Positions 34,301 through 49,300 of a DNA stretch of 64,000 bases are shown here, in pieces. The position numbers were made by a program, and so were the translations under genes. Under the pieces are notes generated by a model. It did no database searches, was not told the DNA's origin, and saw only the letters and a program-made list of their open reading frames with translations. How positions within the stretch are numbered: position 1 is the stretch's first letter; each line of letters opens with the position of its first letter. Origin of the DNA: Meghimatium bilineatum (taxonomy: Eukaryota; Mollusca; Gastropoda; Stylommatophora; Philomycidae); contig CM067306.1 in NCBI GenBank assembly GCA_034231615.1, positions 49,422,281 to 49,486,280 of the forward strand, in the 5' to 3' direction.

Positions 34301-37300
34301 CAAACATCTTGATGCTTCACTAGCATAATAGTCAATCCTGTACTTTATTAATGATGGTGGGATGAATGCATTTTCTTCTTTCATTCGTCTGGAACATGCT
34401 TATATCTGAAGTTTTGTTTCTTCTATAAACCTAACTGTTTTGTAAATCGTACAGAGTTCTGTGGAGTTTTTCTTCCTATGTTGTTTCTCTGGACCAGTGT
34501 ATTTGCTTCAGCGTTTCACATATTGGGCACTCCTGAAGAATATACTATCTGAGGTGTCTGTACACATGTACACATTGCTCTGCTGTCTGATGTGTCTGTA
34601 CACATGTACACATTGCTCTGCTGTCTGAGATGTCAGTCCACATGTACACATTGCTCTGCTGTCTGAGATGTCAGTCCACATGTACATATGGCTTTGTTAC
34701 CAGTTTTGTTCTAATTGCCCTTCAAAATATTCAGATTTCCATCCTTTTCCCCTTCCCACTGTGTGGCATAGGTATCACTTTTGGAATGACTAAAGTAACG
34801 GCCGAATATGAAAATGAATATCATTAATCAAGCCGTGCCTTTACTACAACCAGTAGAAGACATTTGCTGGATAACATCAACGAAAGGGACAGGATGTGAG
34901 TTTCCGAACACATCAGGATGGCAGAGGATCATCATCATCATCAAGTACCGTCTCCGCAACGAAGGTTGGCTGCAACGTATCTCCAACATCTCCTGTCTCT
35001 TGTCTTGGTGGTGCACTCTGCTAGACTGTAACCTGTCCATCGTGTAATGTTACTCTCCCACTTGTATCTCTGCCTACCTCTTGCTCGCTTCCCTTTGACT
35101 TTACCCTGGCAGAGGATAGAGATGCGTGGAGATCTTTCTGCACAGAATGTCTCAATGTGACATCACTACTATCCTAACTTGTTATGGGTTTCATTATTAT
35201 TATTATATTATTATTATATTATTATTATATTATTATTATATTATTATTATATTATTATTATATTATTATTATATTATTATTATATTTATTATTATATTTA
35301 TTATTATATTTATTATTATATTTATTATTATTATTATATTATTATTATATTATTATTATATTATTATATTATTATTATATTATTACTACAACTAGGATAA
35401 TTCTTAATAAGGAGAGGAAAGCTGTGACAAAGACACTGTCATGGCTGATGTCACGTAACTATTGTCATGCCTGCACACTTAGTGACTCAATGAACATGAT
35501 CTGCAAGGCTCATGTGGGAACAGTTCACTGTCAATGGGTGGAGTTATTGACACTATCCATAACCAGAAATATTACGTTTATATTCTTGCTAGGACACACA
35601 GGTGTCAAGGATAATGAACGAGCTGATACACTGGTGAGCATGGTCACAGTGTCAATAAGTCCATCAATGAATCAATCTGATATAGTTAGTGCATTACGGC
35701 CTGATCAGAAGATTTCATAAATGTGAATCATGGTCCATCTCAAGATTGCGCGAGATTGGTACAAAGATTAGTACAGCCGTAAAGATAAACCATAATAGAT
35801 ATAAGGAGAGACTGATAAATTAGCATCGAACTTGAACTATTGGACACTACACTCTGATTGAATTTATTAAGATAGGATCGCAGCACCTATGGGTTTGTCC
35901 TGAATGTGCTTATGATAACCGGCAGTCATAATTTTCAACTCAGGAATACCATAATTTTCTAAATGATTAAGGGATAAATAATGAAAGTTGCTGGGTATGT
36001 GTGGTAGTGTGATAAAAGTCGCGTTGCCCTTGCTGTTGACACGTAGCGCACAGGATCAGCTTTTTAATTTACCCTCAGACAGATAAAACTCAGCACTTCC
36101 CAGAAATTTAACAATGGACTTCACAGATGCATAACCAACACTTTAACCTCTTGGCCATGTGGCACATGATGATTAAGGGATAATTGTGGTCAAACTAGGA
36201 CATATCATAGTTCTACATATAATTATAATTGCTTATTTTGAAAGTGTTTCTAATATCTATGATTGGCTTCCATTTCCACAGGCTTGCCCTTTGAATAATG
36301 AGATTGATATTGACAGCAATAGTAATCGTAATAATTTAAGTGACCTCTCAGAAAGTTTTACTCCTGCAATCAAATCCGTGGTGGATTTTGCCAAGGGTAT
36401 TCCAGGATTTGTTCTGTTGAATCAGGATGATCAAGTCACATTGCTTAAGGTAAGTCTCTGGAATGGAATTCTTATGATAATAAAATATTTTTTTAATGTT
36501 TCCAATTCAAATTTGTACAGTTTAATTTGGTGTATAAAAAACAGTATTGTTGATTTCAACTTTTGTCCCCAAAAAATCATCTACTAGGAATTGATCCAGG
36601 ACCACCTGATGAGGGATCTAGTGCACTCATCATCTTGATCAAACCCTTCATGGTCGAAGGGTGTCACTCTGGAAACATTAACACAAAAATTTTGCAATGC
36701 CTATTATCAGTTCTATGTTTGAGTGTGGAGAATCTTAATCCTGACCAATCGTAAATATTGTCAATCCATAATTTTCTCTATCTCCTCTTCTTCTACCCTC
36801 ATGTGTTCCTGCAAGATATTTTTTTTACAGAAAATCATGCCTCATCATGTGGCCAAACAACACAAGTTTGCTTCACCACTGCCATGAAATGTTCTTGTTG
36901 TCCTGCAAGAGTATTTATTTTATTTCTCATGTATATATTTGATGCACTAACCACTGCTTAATCATGGGCCACAAAGAAATAAAGAAAACTACATACTACA
37001 TTTTTGAGATGTGACCGATTCTTCCTGACCACATTTTGATCTAAATTTGTTTGCAGGCTGGCACATTTGAAGTATTGCTGGTTCGACTTGCCTGCTTGTT
37101 TGACCCACACTCTAATACCATGATGTTTACCGGTGGAAAATTATTTAAACGCCCTCCAGCAACTGTAAGTTTCAATAGTCTTTATATTTATTCTTTGTCT
37201 GTCCATTTTTCTATAATGTTTATATATGAAATAGTTTGAGAAAGGGCTAAAAGTGGTTGAGATGGCATAGAGGCTTGACTTTATTGTACTCTGGTTTTGC

Positions 37301-40300
37301 CATTTGTACACCACTCACAGCACATAACTCTGTACCTTCACGCAACAATTCTAGAGATCTTTGGAACTAATCTACTTTGTAAACAAGATGTCATGAGTTG
37401 GATTCGAACCCATGATCTCTTTTGCAGAAAGTAAATGGCTTGATCACAACTCTACAGGTATTCCCTAGTTAGAAAAAGATAATGTACATACAATTCAGAG
37501 AACATATGCATTTCAAACACTGCTGAACATGAACGTGTTGTGCCATTGACGCAAATAAAATAGTGATTCAACACATTTCCGTTCTCTGGACTACATCCTG
37601 CTGGAAATCTAGTAGGACCATTGTCCTTCTACAAGAGAGATCCAGCGGCAGATTGAGAGTGAATTCTGAAGAAGAAGAATGCACATAATTTGTACTGAAA
37701 CACGCCAAAGATAGGTATGTCTAGCAACTGCCGCAATTAAAACAGTGGTATAACATATTTCCATTCTTTGAACTACATCCTGTGGAAATCTAGCAGAACC
37801 ATTATCCTGCGACAAGTGAGTTCGAGTGGGAGTTTGAGAGTGAACGCAGAAGAAAAAATGAAGCAAAGGTTATGGGGAAGCTGTTCTAGCTTGGAGAAGA
37901 TGGTGGACTTCATCCTTGTGATAGGATTGACAATCTAGCAAGACCACAGACCTGAATGCAGAAGAAAAAAACTGTTTATCGTAAGCCAATAGAAACTGAG
38001 CACCTATACGACTTAGAAGTTCATTAAAGATTTTTGTTTACCAATGACAAAAATCCCATATTTATATTTACAATTGTAAATATTTTTTATCTCATCAAAC
38101 ACAGATGACAACGAATGCTGGTTTTTTGCTGGATTCCATGTTTGATTTTGCAGAGCGCTTCAACAAAATGTGCTTAACGGATGATGAAATAGCACTATTC
38201 TCGGCTGTAGTTTTATTGTCTCCGGGTAAGTGTTATCTATCACATTCCTTCTATTTATAGTCATTGTCTCCATAAAATCATGAAAATTAAATAGCAAGAC
38301 AGAGTTACAAGTAATTGGGTACTAGATCATGGCCGATTACCATCGACAGTTGATATATGTACTAAAAATAGACTGTTGGCTGGGTGACATGGGCAGAATG
38401 TCAAACTGCTATATTTTCAAGCACGTACGAATTTGTGAACTTCCTGTACGGAAACAAGTCCGTGGTAGAGCACTTAGGAGATACAAAGATGCCTGTAAAT
38501 ATTTTAATGAAATATTTCTCGACCACAATAATTGGGAAGCCTGTGTTGTCAGGGCCCATAAGGGGAGCAAAGAATATCAACACTGTTTATCTTCCACACA
38601 TGTTGTACGTAGTGACTAAGGTGGTTATGGAGTAGAGTTTTGGCTGTCCCATCCCATATAGGTTCAAAGTGATCCAGAAGTCATGCTTAAGTCGGATGTG
38701 TCAGGCCGAAAGATGCAGATATTGCAGCATAGCTGTAAACCATGAGACAATGCATTCTTTTCTCTGGACTATATCATGCTATCTGCAAGAGCTTGCTCGT
38801 GCAAAGAAGAAGATTATTGGGGAGCACTGGCCGATGATAGTGCTGCCTGGAAATAAACTCTACACACATGGGCGGGAGTTTCAAAAAAAAAATATGGAGG
38901 AAAAAGAAAAAGGTGCAAACACAAATGTTCTATAATTGTTACTTGATCACATAGAAGTTTCATTTATGGGATATTAGGAGATACTGCTCAACTAGTGATT
39001 TGATCACATAGAAGTTTCATTTATGGGAGATACTGCTCAACTAGTGATTTGATCACATAGAAGTTTCATTTATGGGAGATTGGGAGATACTGCTCAACTA
39101 GTGATTTGATCACATAGAAGTTTCTTTTATGGGAGATACTGCTCAACTAGTGATTTGATCACATAGAAGTTTCATTTATTGGAGATTGGGAGATACTGCT
39201 CAACTAGTGATTTGATCACATAGAAGTTTCATTTATTGGAGATTGGGAGATACTGCTCAACTAGTGATTTGATCACATAGAAGTTTCTTTTATGGGAGAT
39301 ACTGCTCAACTAGTGATTTGATCACATAGAAGTTTCATTCATGGGAGATTGGGAGATACTGCTCTAGTGTTTTGATCACATAGAAGTTTCATTTATGGGA
39401 GATACTGCTCAACTAGTGATTTGATCAATCTATACCATCAACTATTTTATCTATACCATCAACTATTTTATCTATACCATCAACTATTTTATCTATACCA
39501 TCAACTATTTTATCTATACCATCAACTATTTTATCTATACCATCAACTATTTTATCTATACCATCAACTATTTTATCTATACCATCAACTATTTTATCTA
39601 TACCATCAACTATTTTATCTATACCATCAAATTACTTTACCCTGTGCAGGTCACTCTCATGTATCCACTGTAAACTCTTTTATCTATATCATCAAGTATT
39701 TTATCTATACCATCCTCTGTTTTATCTGTTCTAGATCGGCCTGGACTCCGGAATGTGGAGCAGTTGGAAGCAATTCAAAATAAATTGACGGAGGCACTAC
39801 AGAACATCATAAATACAAATCACAAAGAGGACGGCACATTATTTGCTAAGCTGCTCATGAAGACTACGGATCTTCGAACTCTAAACACTCTGCATTCAGA
39901 GAAGTCTATTGGTATGTACTAAGACCATGTTGTTTTTTTCTAGAATTTTTCAAGAATGTTTGTTCTGAGATTCATATGTCAATCATCTCATGCTACATTA
40001 ATAATGAAAACATTTCCTGTAAATCAATCAATCAATCAAGTGCCATGCCGAATGGCGTAGCCGATCATGTTTCTCCACGACTCTCTGTCTCTTGTGTTGT
40101 CAATAAGCTCGGTTGGTGAGTCTCTACTGTGCCACAATACTAGTCCATCTAGCAACTTTTCTCTTTGTTGCCCCCTATCTCTTCTCCCCTTGATCTTTCC
40201 AGTAGTTATTAAGTGTTCAAGCTGTGTTCTTCTCAGCACATTTCCTAGAAACCTTGACTATCTGCCCCTAATGTTTGATATAATTGATCTTTTTATGCCA

Positions 40301-43300
40301 GCATCAATGAGAAGCTCTGCATTAGTTTTCTTAGCTGTCCATGGTATTTTCATCATTCTTCTCAGAAACCACATTTCTGTAGCCTCTAATTTGCTTTGAT
40401 TTTTTTAATTTATAGTCCATGCTTCACATCCATAAAACAGAATTGGTTCAATATAACATCTCAGCACTCATATTCAGGTAACCTGGGGTAAAACCGAATT
40501 CGGGTAATTCAAATTCGGGTATTTCAAATTCAGGTAACTCCTGTAAAGGATATTCAATTTTTTGTTGTGGAGCTAAAATACAAAATCCATCTTTAACATA
40601 TTGTAGCATGGGTGACCACAGAATAGGTCAAGGTAAGTCAGGTAACCCACTGTAGAAATTGTTATCTAGTATTAGAAAAATACAAAATACTAATCAATGC
40701 AACAAAAAATGAAATTAATAATCGGCACTGCTTACTGTGATGACTAGACAGTTCTCCCATATTCTAAACAGAGTGATTGAGCAAAACACGTTAAATATAG
40801 CATGATTTCTTGTGCTAACAATATGATATACATTTTGGTGTGTTTTAAAAAGGTGTCATTGTCAAAGAAATATGTTTGTGACAATTAATTATTAACAAAC
40901 TTACTCACAATCCTAATATTATTCTACAACTTCAAAAAATACTTTCATTACTGCATGTTTTCCTGTTACGGATTGCAGGGGGAGGGGGATTTTTTTGGCT
41001 GTGAAAATAAATGCTGCTATGCCATAGCTGTCACCGCGACATGTATAGGAAGAGTTGTTTTTTTCACCTCAGAAAGACAAAAATCCTTATCCAAATCATG
41101 GATTGATCCCGGGACCTCAGGGTTCTGAGGCCGGTGTTCTAACCATACTACCACACGTTCCACTACAGCTAATGCATCTTAAATCATAACCCAAATAGCT
41201 TATTCTACAACTAATGCAGCCTAAATCCTAACCCTAATAGCTTATCCTCTAACCCTAACCGTAGTATGTTTTTCTACAAACAGTACAGCCTAATCCTAAC
41301 CCAAATCCCTAATAAATCCATCCATATTAAAAACCATAATATAAACACACCCTGAACATATTGCCACACTTACATAGTGTCCAAATACCTAAATACCTGC
41401 TAGAATTGATATTTCTGATTTAATACCATTAAACATGCACACCTACATAAAAACTAATGAAATTAACGCACCAAATAACACACCAATAGACAAGTGTCTG
41501 TACACTATAGACAAAACCCCATTTACATTATATTCTATGACCTTATGAGAACTTTTCCAAAAATGACTTTTTCATATTGTTTACTCCCCTAGTTCTCAGA
41601 GTACGCAGGACCTAATAATTAACTGACACAACCTCACTTGAGTAAAAAATCGTTCAGTTGCCAATGAACTGAAATTTAACAAAAATAACAATAAAACCTT
41701 TATTTCAGTGGTCTATAAAATCCGGTTGCATTCAATTGCAGAGAAACATTCAGTAAAAAAAAACGTTTTTTCATATAGCTGGCCTACTTTTAATGATATT
41801 GTTATAGACATGCAGCATTCAGTGGAAGAGAAAAGAGTAGATGACAGGCCTGTATATTGAAGCTTTTTTCTTATGGAAGCTTCGTAGCATGACATCTATA
41901 CAATTATTCTTTTCATGTTTTTTTGTGTGTTTTTATGCTTTGCTCTTCTTCAGCTTTCATTCTCAAACTCCTACTGTATCTCTCTTGTAGCCGGACAATG
42001 GTCCTACTAGATTTCAAACAAGATGTAGTACATGGAATGGAAATGTTTTGTGTCGCTGTTTTATTTGCACCAATGACCCAATACACCTGTCTTCAGTGTG
42101 ATGCTTTGTTATTAGTGTATATACATGCACCCTTTGTTGTTAGAGAGAAGCCAGAGATGTACTGTGCTGTGCTAGGTTAGGTGAAGACTATCTACACTAT
42201 TTTCCTATAGCTGAGGTACGTCATAAAGACACAGTAACTCACAACGTGATAAGTCTTTTACATTGAATATTTCGTTACATGCCTGGAGCCATAGAGAAGT
42301 TTGGCTTATCCAGTAGGCAATTAGTGGTGTGAAATGAGCACAGTGAACCCTATCTTGGGTGAATTGGCTCAGAGCAGTGAAAGTTGGAAACTTACCGTGT
42401 TGGTGGTGCGACAAGTTATTTTTTGGCCCCGGGGTGGGTAGAAAATCCAAGGGACAAAGGACATGAGCCCATGGAGAGCTGGATCAGTAAACAACCAACC
42501 AAGAAATGTGAAATGGCCAAAATTTCAAACCTTTTCAGAGGGACCATGACACAACGAAGACCATAAGAGAGACAAATACACTGTGTGTCTTTCAGCAATA
42601 ATACAATTCTGCTGGCTCATCAGGAATCATCCTTCTAAAGTGACGCATAACCATTCCTTTGACTTTCATTGGTCACTTTGTGTCGACAGCCAATGAAAAT
42701 CTTTGTAAACTCAAATGAATCACTTTAGAAGGATGTTTTCCAATAAGACCTACGGGTCTTATATTAATGATTGTTCACAGATACACTCACCTACTGAAGA
42801 TTTTCCATAAATTACTAAATGTGCTTGAATTTGAGATATTACAGAATTTAAAACGGATGCTTTAAACAAATCTACTCTTTTTTTGTTTAGATTGGGGGGA
42901 ATCTACCTGGCATAGTTGTTAAGCCGTTCGTTTGGTGCTCAAGAGGTCACGAGTTACAATCTGGCACGTGATGCCTTGTTTGTAAATTGGATATTGTCAG
43001 AGATCCCTGGACATTATTGCTTAAGCTATGGAATACATACTATGAGTGGTACTCTAGCAATCCCACGCTCATTCGTTGAGAGAGACGGAGTGCATGTGTG
43101 TAACCCGAGTACAATGAAGTCAGTCCTCTACACCGTTTGAACTTTATTTTAAAGATTACTCGACTTCTTGTTGCTTTTCTTATTGCTTTCTCTTCCTTAT
43201 TGTATTTCTGCCTTCTCTTCATATCATCCTCTCGCCATTATTATCAATCTTTACTCCTCTCTTCCTATCATACTATGTCCAAAAATTCATTATGTGTAAA

Positions 43301-46279
43301 ATTCATTTTTTAATTGGCTTTTTTTTTATACTGATGAAGGTTTTTTTTAGTCAAAACGTCATCTGTTTTTGTGGCTGTGGTTATTATGTCGTGTACATAA
43401 ATATTGGCAACACTACTTACATAGCTCCGTTTTTTTCATAACAATGATATGAGTCTCCCCATCCCTCACGTCTCTAGTACTTTGGGTGTTTCTTCAACAC
43501 TAGGGCTCTATCCCTTGTTGTTGATTTATTTTTTCACGATCAAAGTCGCTGACAGATACTTCTCCTGGTGTTAAATGAGTGGAAATAAAAATGACATTTG
43601 TATGATAATATTAAACGTGGTCATATCAAAGATATGGTGGAACTACGACCTCCGATGAAACGCCTGATGGGGAACGTATTCTTCTTCTTCTGCGTTCGTT
43701 CTCAAACTCCTGCAGATTAGCAGGATATAGTCCGGAGAACGGAATGCGTTGTGCCATGGTTTACAGCATTGCTGCGATATCTACTTTCGGCCTGACACAT
43801 CCGACTTCAGCGTGGTTTTGGGTCACTGACCCTATATGGGATGGGACAGCCAACTCCATCGCATAACCTCCTTAGTCGTCTTTTACGACATGAGTGGAAG
43901 GTAAACAATGTTGTTATTCTTTGCTCCCCTTTTTCGGGCCCCGGAAACACACGGGCGGGGGAACGTATTGAACTAGCTCTATCAAAGTTATCCTGAAGCC
44001 TTTATAACTATTTAGAAATTCTTTCTGCTGTCATTTTAGGAGAGAGGGGAGCTGCTGAAAGCCTAGCGTCTGCGTGTACACAAGTGTGTTCGCCTGCGTA
44101 TTTTGATAACAATTTTTAGTGTATTTTGATAATTTTTTAGTGTCTTCATGTACACAAGTGTGTTCGCTTGTGTATTTTGATAATTTTTTAGTGTCTTCAT
44201 GTACACAAGTGTGTTCGCTTGCGTATTTTGATTATTTTAAAGACCTTTTTGGAACTCGTTCTCAAACTCCCACTGGATATATCTTTTAGCAGAGAAATCC
44301 TACTGGAAATCTAGTTGGATGTAGGCCAGAGATTAGAAATTCGTTGCGTCGCTTTATTTCATTTGCGCTAATGGTCCGATAAATCCGATATCGGTGGTAG
44401 TAACTAATACGTTCAGTGTTTTTATATCTTCCACTTGATGATATCACTAATAGGTCAGATACGCATTACAACCTGTTGCCCGTACTGCACGCTATCACTA
44501 GCCTCAAACCTACTTACTGACAAATCTGCCAGAAGTTTTTTTTTTGCTGCTGTCTGTGTGCTATCGACATAGCCCCGGACGCCCTCGAATACCTCTTTAT
44601 AAGTAGTAGAGGATTTACATTGTTATCGGGTTCACTTTATTATTTCGTCCTTTTCTACGAAGCGAAATGCCGCCTACCGAGAGTACAACTTAGAGCACGT
44701 AACTCCATATCTTCAGTAGATAATCCCCAGGGATATCCGAACAAACTCCCAAAGTACGCAGGAACCTGCGACCTCTTGAGCACAAGGCAAACGGCTTAAC
44801 CACTACTACGCCATAGACACCCCCTTGATTTTGGTTTCATGACCTTATATAATATGAATAATATAAAAACCAGTCTCATTTGTCCATTAAAAAATTGCTA
44901 TGCCGGTCTGTTTTCCTCCTCTTGCCATAGATTTCCCACCATGTTTTAAAACAAATATAAAAGTACAAATACATCCAGAAAAGATATCACGAACTAAATG
45001 AACAATAATTGTGTAAGAAGTCTTCGAAATGTAAAAACCTTATGAACGAGACTAAAACATGACATTTTCTTATTTCCTCGACCTTTCTCTCGTTATTTTT
45101 TCTTTGTTTATTCAAATAGTATAGGAAATAACAAAAATAACAACGAAAGTAGAAAACACTCGGAGACATGACGGCTTCGTGTAATGCCTTCGTTCAGTTA
45201 TAGGCAAACCAATTCTCAGCGAGCATCTATTGGGATTGTCTCATTTCATCTTCCTTGTTCTTTGTTTTTAAATGTTACCAGTCCCAAGGTTCTTGATCGA
45301 TGTCCTTGGATGATACCACTCGCCATTTTAGAAATGACCGTTCATTATCGATTGTCATTAACGGTTTATTGTTTAAACCTCCATTTACAACTTGTGTGTA
45401 CCTTCCCCTGCTTCATTTGTTTTCAAACCCCTGCATGTTTACCGGATGTAGCCCGGAGAATGGGATGTATTGTCATGGTTTACAGCTTAGCTGCGATATT
45501 TGCCCCTTTCGATCAACACACACATATCATTAGGCTCTGCAATGTGAACGTCAGTAGTGCCATTCTTACTTATGGTTTTTTTATTGTGAATGTCCATATG
45601 ATTCTTTAATCTCTATTCTTTTATTTAAAACAGTGCTTTGCAACGTTAGCCATATTGTTGACCACAATTTGCTTTACTGGGTGAGGGGGGGTGCTATTTA
45701 TCACTGTCTTTTCACTGTTTCGCGGGATTGAATCACGATCGGTTTTCTGACTGTCTATGGTCGCTTTTATCGCTTGATTTTCAGTAATATTGTGATGTCT
45801 CAGAATGTTGGCAACTCCTTCAATCCACCATCTTCTTGGTCTCCCTCTGTATTTTGCTGTTTCCATTTTCATAGTAAATGCTCTTGTCGCTGGCCAATAG
45901 GGGCTTATTTTCATTAAGTGGTCGAACCATTTCAGTCTCTGTTTTTTCAATAAATTTATTCAGATCACCTTTCTGATGTCTTCTATGTTCTGATATTTTT
46001 TCGGATATCTTCTTTTTGGCGTCCTGTGTCCATATCTTATTTAGAATTTCTTCTATCCAAAGGGTTCAATAAGGCACCCGTCACCTGCTATTCATATCAA
46101 CCTACTGGTTTAGACAATCATGTTCCCTCAGAACTCTCATATTCATTGACCTGTTTATCATTTCTATTCCTCTGTTCCAGAATCATGCATTATCCAATAT
46201 CCTGTTTTTGTAACCTGAGGAATCGTCCTTGTCTTTGTGTCGTCGTTTACTGATTATGGAGAAATAAAGAAATGTACCC

Positions 46280-46347
<68 letters not shown>

Positions 46348-49300
46348 GACTCATTTCTTCAAACTTTTATGTTGATATTTTTTCTGACTAAGAAAAATAA
46401 TGTTATCAAAAATAGAGCGTAGTTCTTCCAAATAAATGTCAACATATCTTTGGGGGAAAAAAAAATTGATAGAACAACGAAGCTGAATTGATCTCTGGAA
46501 AAGGTCAGATCAAACCAGAGAATATGTGTTTCTAGACCAAAAATTTCTCGTACGCAAACAGCAGGATTAGTTATTTGGTTGTAGGAGAGACTAGCAAGGA
46601 TACAAGGAAGGGATCAAAGAAATGGAATCGGGGGAGTGAATTTTATATTAAAATGTCTTGCTTTTTTTCAATTTTCCCCCAATAAGCTGCTGCACCTAGC
46701 CTAATAATGATGCATTTGTTTTTAAAGTTTCTTTGTTTTTCATTTACTCTTGGAGATGTTTTGTTTATTATTGTAATTATTTTACATCTGAACTTTTCAA
46801 AGTAAGACTACAGATTCTTCTGGCAACATATTCATTGTTATAAAACTCATTTCAGTGAAATTCAGTCTTTGATATACTTTGCACTGCCGCTGTCGGAACC
46901 TCCTTGTTAGTGTTGTAAATACAGATAGGTCAAGGCTCAGTAGAAACATTCTTAATTAAAGTAATGTGATAGTGTTGGGGAAAAAATCGGTTAAATGGTG
47001 CTTGTATGTTAGCTATTTGCAAAATAATTGTGTCAGTTAGATGGGTTATGTTCGTTTATTTACAGAATAGTTGTGTCTCGATGTAGCTGAGTAATTTACA
47101 AAGAAAATCTATTGAGTGGAAGTACTCGTGATTATAAAGATGATGAAAGGAATTTCACATTAATGGGAGCTCCTTAGATGTAGTTACTAGTTCAATTACA
47201 CATTCTCTCAACTGAATTTTATTTTAAGTACCCATTAACTCCTCCCATGTTTGTCTAACCTCATCTACTGTTTTCTGCTATTGATTATTTGTTCTTCCCA
47301 CGTTGCTCCTATTGGTACCATTTAAGTGCATGTCTAGTCATATTTTGATATTTTTTAATGACGGTTCATACCATCGCCATTTTGTCTCCACAATCTACAC
47401 TTGTATTGGCATTATACATATATGCTAACAATTCTATAGTTGAGATTGTCCTCGACATTTGGCAATAACCTCTTACCAAGAATCTCCCGAGTTGACATTC
47501 CATCTGTTGATATTAGTCGTTCCGCATATCAGGGCCGCGTAGCACAGTGAGTAGGCACTGGCTTCGCAGAGGACTGGTCCTGGGGTTCATTCAGACAGCA
47601 AGGACTCCCGGATCGACCCAGCCTTAATTGGGTACCGGATCAGTCCGGGAAATAAAGACTGCGACGGGGGAGAGATGACCTCCGCCCTCATATAGCAACG
47701 TCTCTGAAATGTGAGATCACTAACATCTCGCATCCCTACGGTGTGTTAAATTTTATGGGTTAACTTTACATTTTATTAGTCGTTCAACGTTATTCTCATA
47801 TATAGTGCTATTTTCTACCCGCTGTATCATATATGTTATGCTGGATGAAGGCATTATGGCCGAAACGTCGTTTTTCTATGTTTCAAGTGAATCGTAAAAT
47901 AGTTACTACGCGTTTCTTTTTTTTTTTTTTTTTTTTTTTGTGTGGTAGAAAGTCAAAATGGTTTAAAAATAGGATGAACCATGATGTGTCGGGTTGAACG
48001 GTGCAGATATCGCATGCTTTAATCATCACACAGCTCATTCTGTTATTCGGATTACTCCCTGTAACGTACAGGAGTTTGAGAACCAAAAAAATACATATAT
48101 TTAAATTTTCAGCAGCACGAATCACAATGTTGACAGAGTAACCTCCCTCTATACAAAATGGCGTCTCGTAAGCAGACAACAACACATTGTTCATTGTTTG
48201 CATTTCTGAACCTGATTAATCACAGCCCGGCTTTATTTAAACTGCACGATCTCGTTCAATGAATGTCATAAGTAGTATTGTTTGGAACAGTATTTTCCAG
48301 CATTTTTATTAAAGACCGTACTCGTTATCATCTTATCAGCAATGCTGACAACTCAAAATTCTAAATGTCAGCTGAGAAAAATTGCGCAAGACTCAGACGA
48401 CAGTGAAGACAGGGTGATCTTATTTGTAAATTCTCACATTAGCTAACCGAATTTCTCATTTTCATGTACATGTTCGATAAACGTATTCATTTATTTAGAC
48501 TCATACTGTTTTAGTTGAGATAAGCTCTTATATTCCTCTCATTAGTGAGTGATACCTGATCTTCTTTTGGCTTTTTATTCTTCCTGATAGTATACTATAC
48601 ATTGTATAATACAATAGTATATCCATCAGTCAGTGATACTGGTTTCCTGCATTCTTTTTATTGTCTTTTAGCATTTAACACTATGCAACAAGATTACTGT
48701 TGAGCTCCCCCTGTATTTTACAGGGGGAGCTGGACAGAGTGACGAATTGGTGTGAGACATGGGAGCAGTGGTAAATCCTTCTAAGGCATTCTGGACTTGG
48801 CTTTCCTTGAACAATCACATGGTAAAGACACACATGTTTCATTGGTCAGGAACAGGTTAGAAGGAACCAGAAAATGAGATATCTTGGTGGGTTTTTTTGA
48901 CAGAATTCTTTTGAGTTTCAGGAAACATGTTGACCACATTATCATAAGGGCAGGCAAAGGCTTAGCAGCAATGAAGGTTATGGCTGCTGCACAGTGTGAA
49001 TAGAGGTTATTATTTATTTTGTACCAGGGTTTGGGGGTGGAAATATGGACTGGCAATTCCGACTCTTAGCCAAACACAGATTGAAAGACGACAGAATGCA
49101 GCAATGCGTATTATTCTTGGGTGCACAAGAGACACATCAACAAGAGCTATGCGGTACTTGACTGTCCAATGGCAGAGCACAGATTACAGTATTGCCATGC
49201 ATGGGTGTACCTTCAAATACATGCAGATAAGGAACACCTATTGCATTGTGAAATACAGAAAGTTAAAGGTAGGAGACAAGAGATGGAAGTCTTGTATGGA

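Noticed and set aside
35126..35720. 178-codon frame with long Ile/Leu/Tyr tract
   Set aside because: An ATT-type microsatellite fused by chance to an RNase H relic.
38329..38619. Possible extra E75-intron gene of 96 codons
   Set aside because: The first part is a retrotransposon C-terminal block and the rest is SINE-B.
39421..39783. 120-codon frame running into E75 exon 8
   Set aside because: It comes from the 21-bp minisatellite and enters the exon in the wrong frame.
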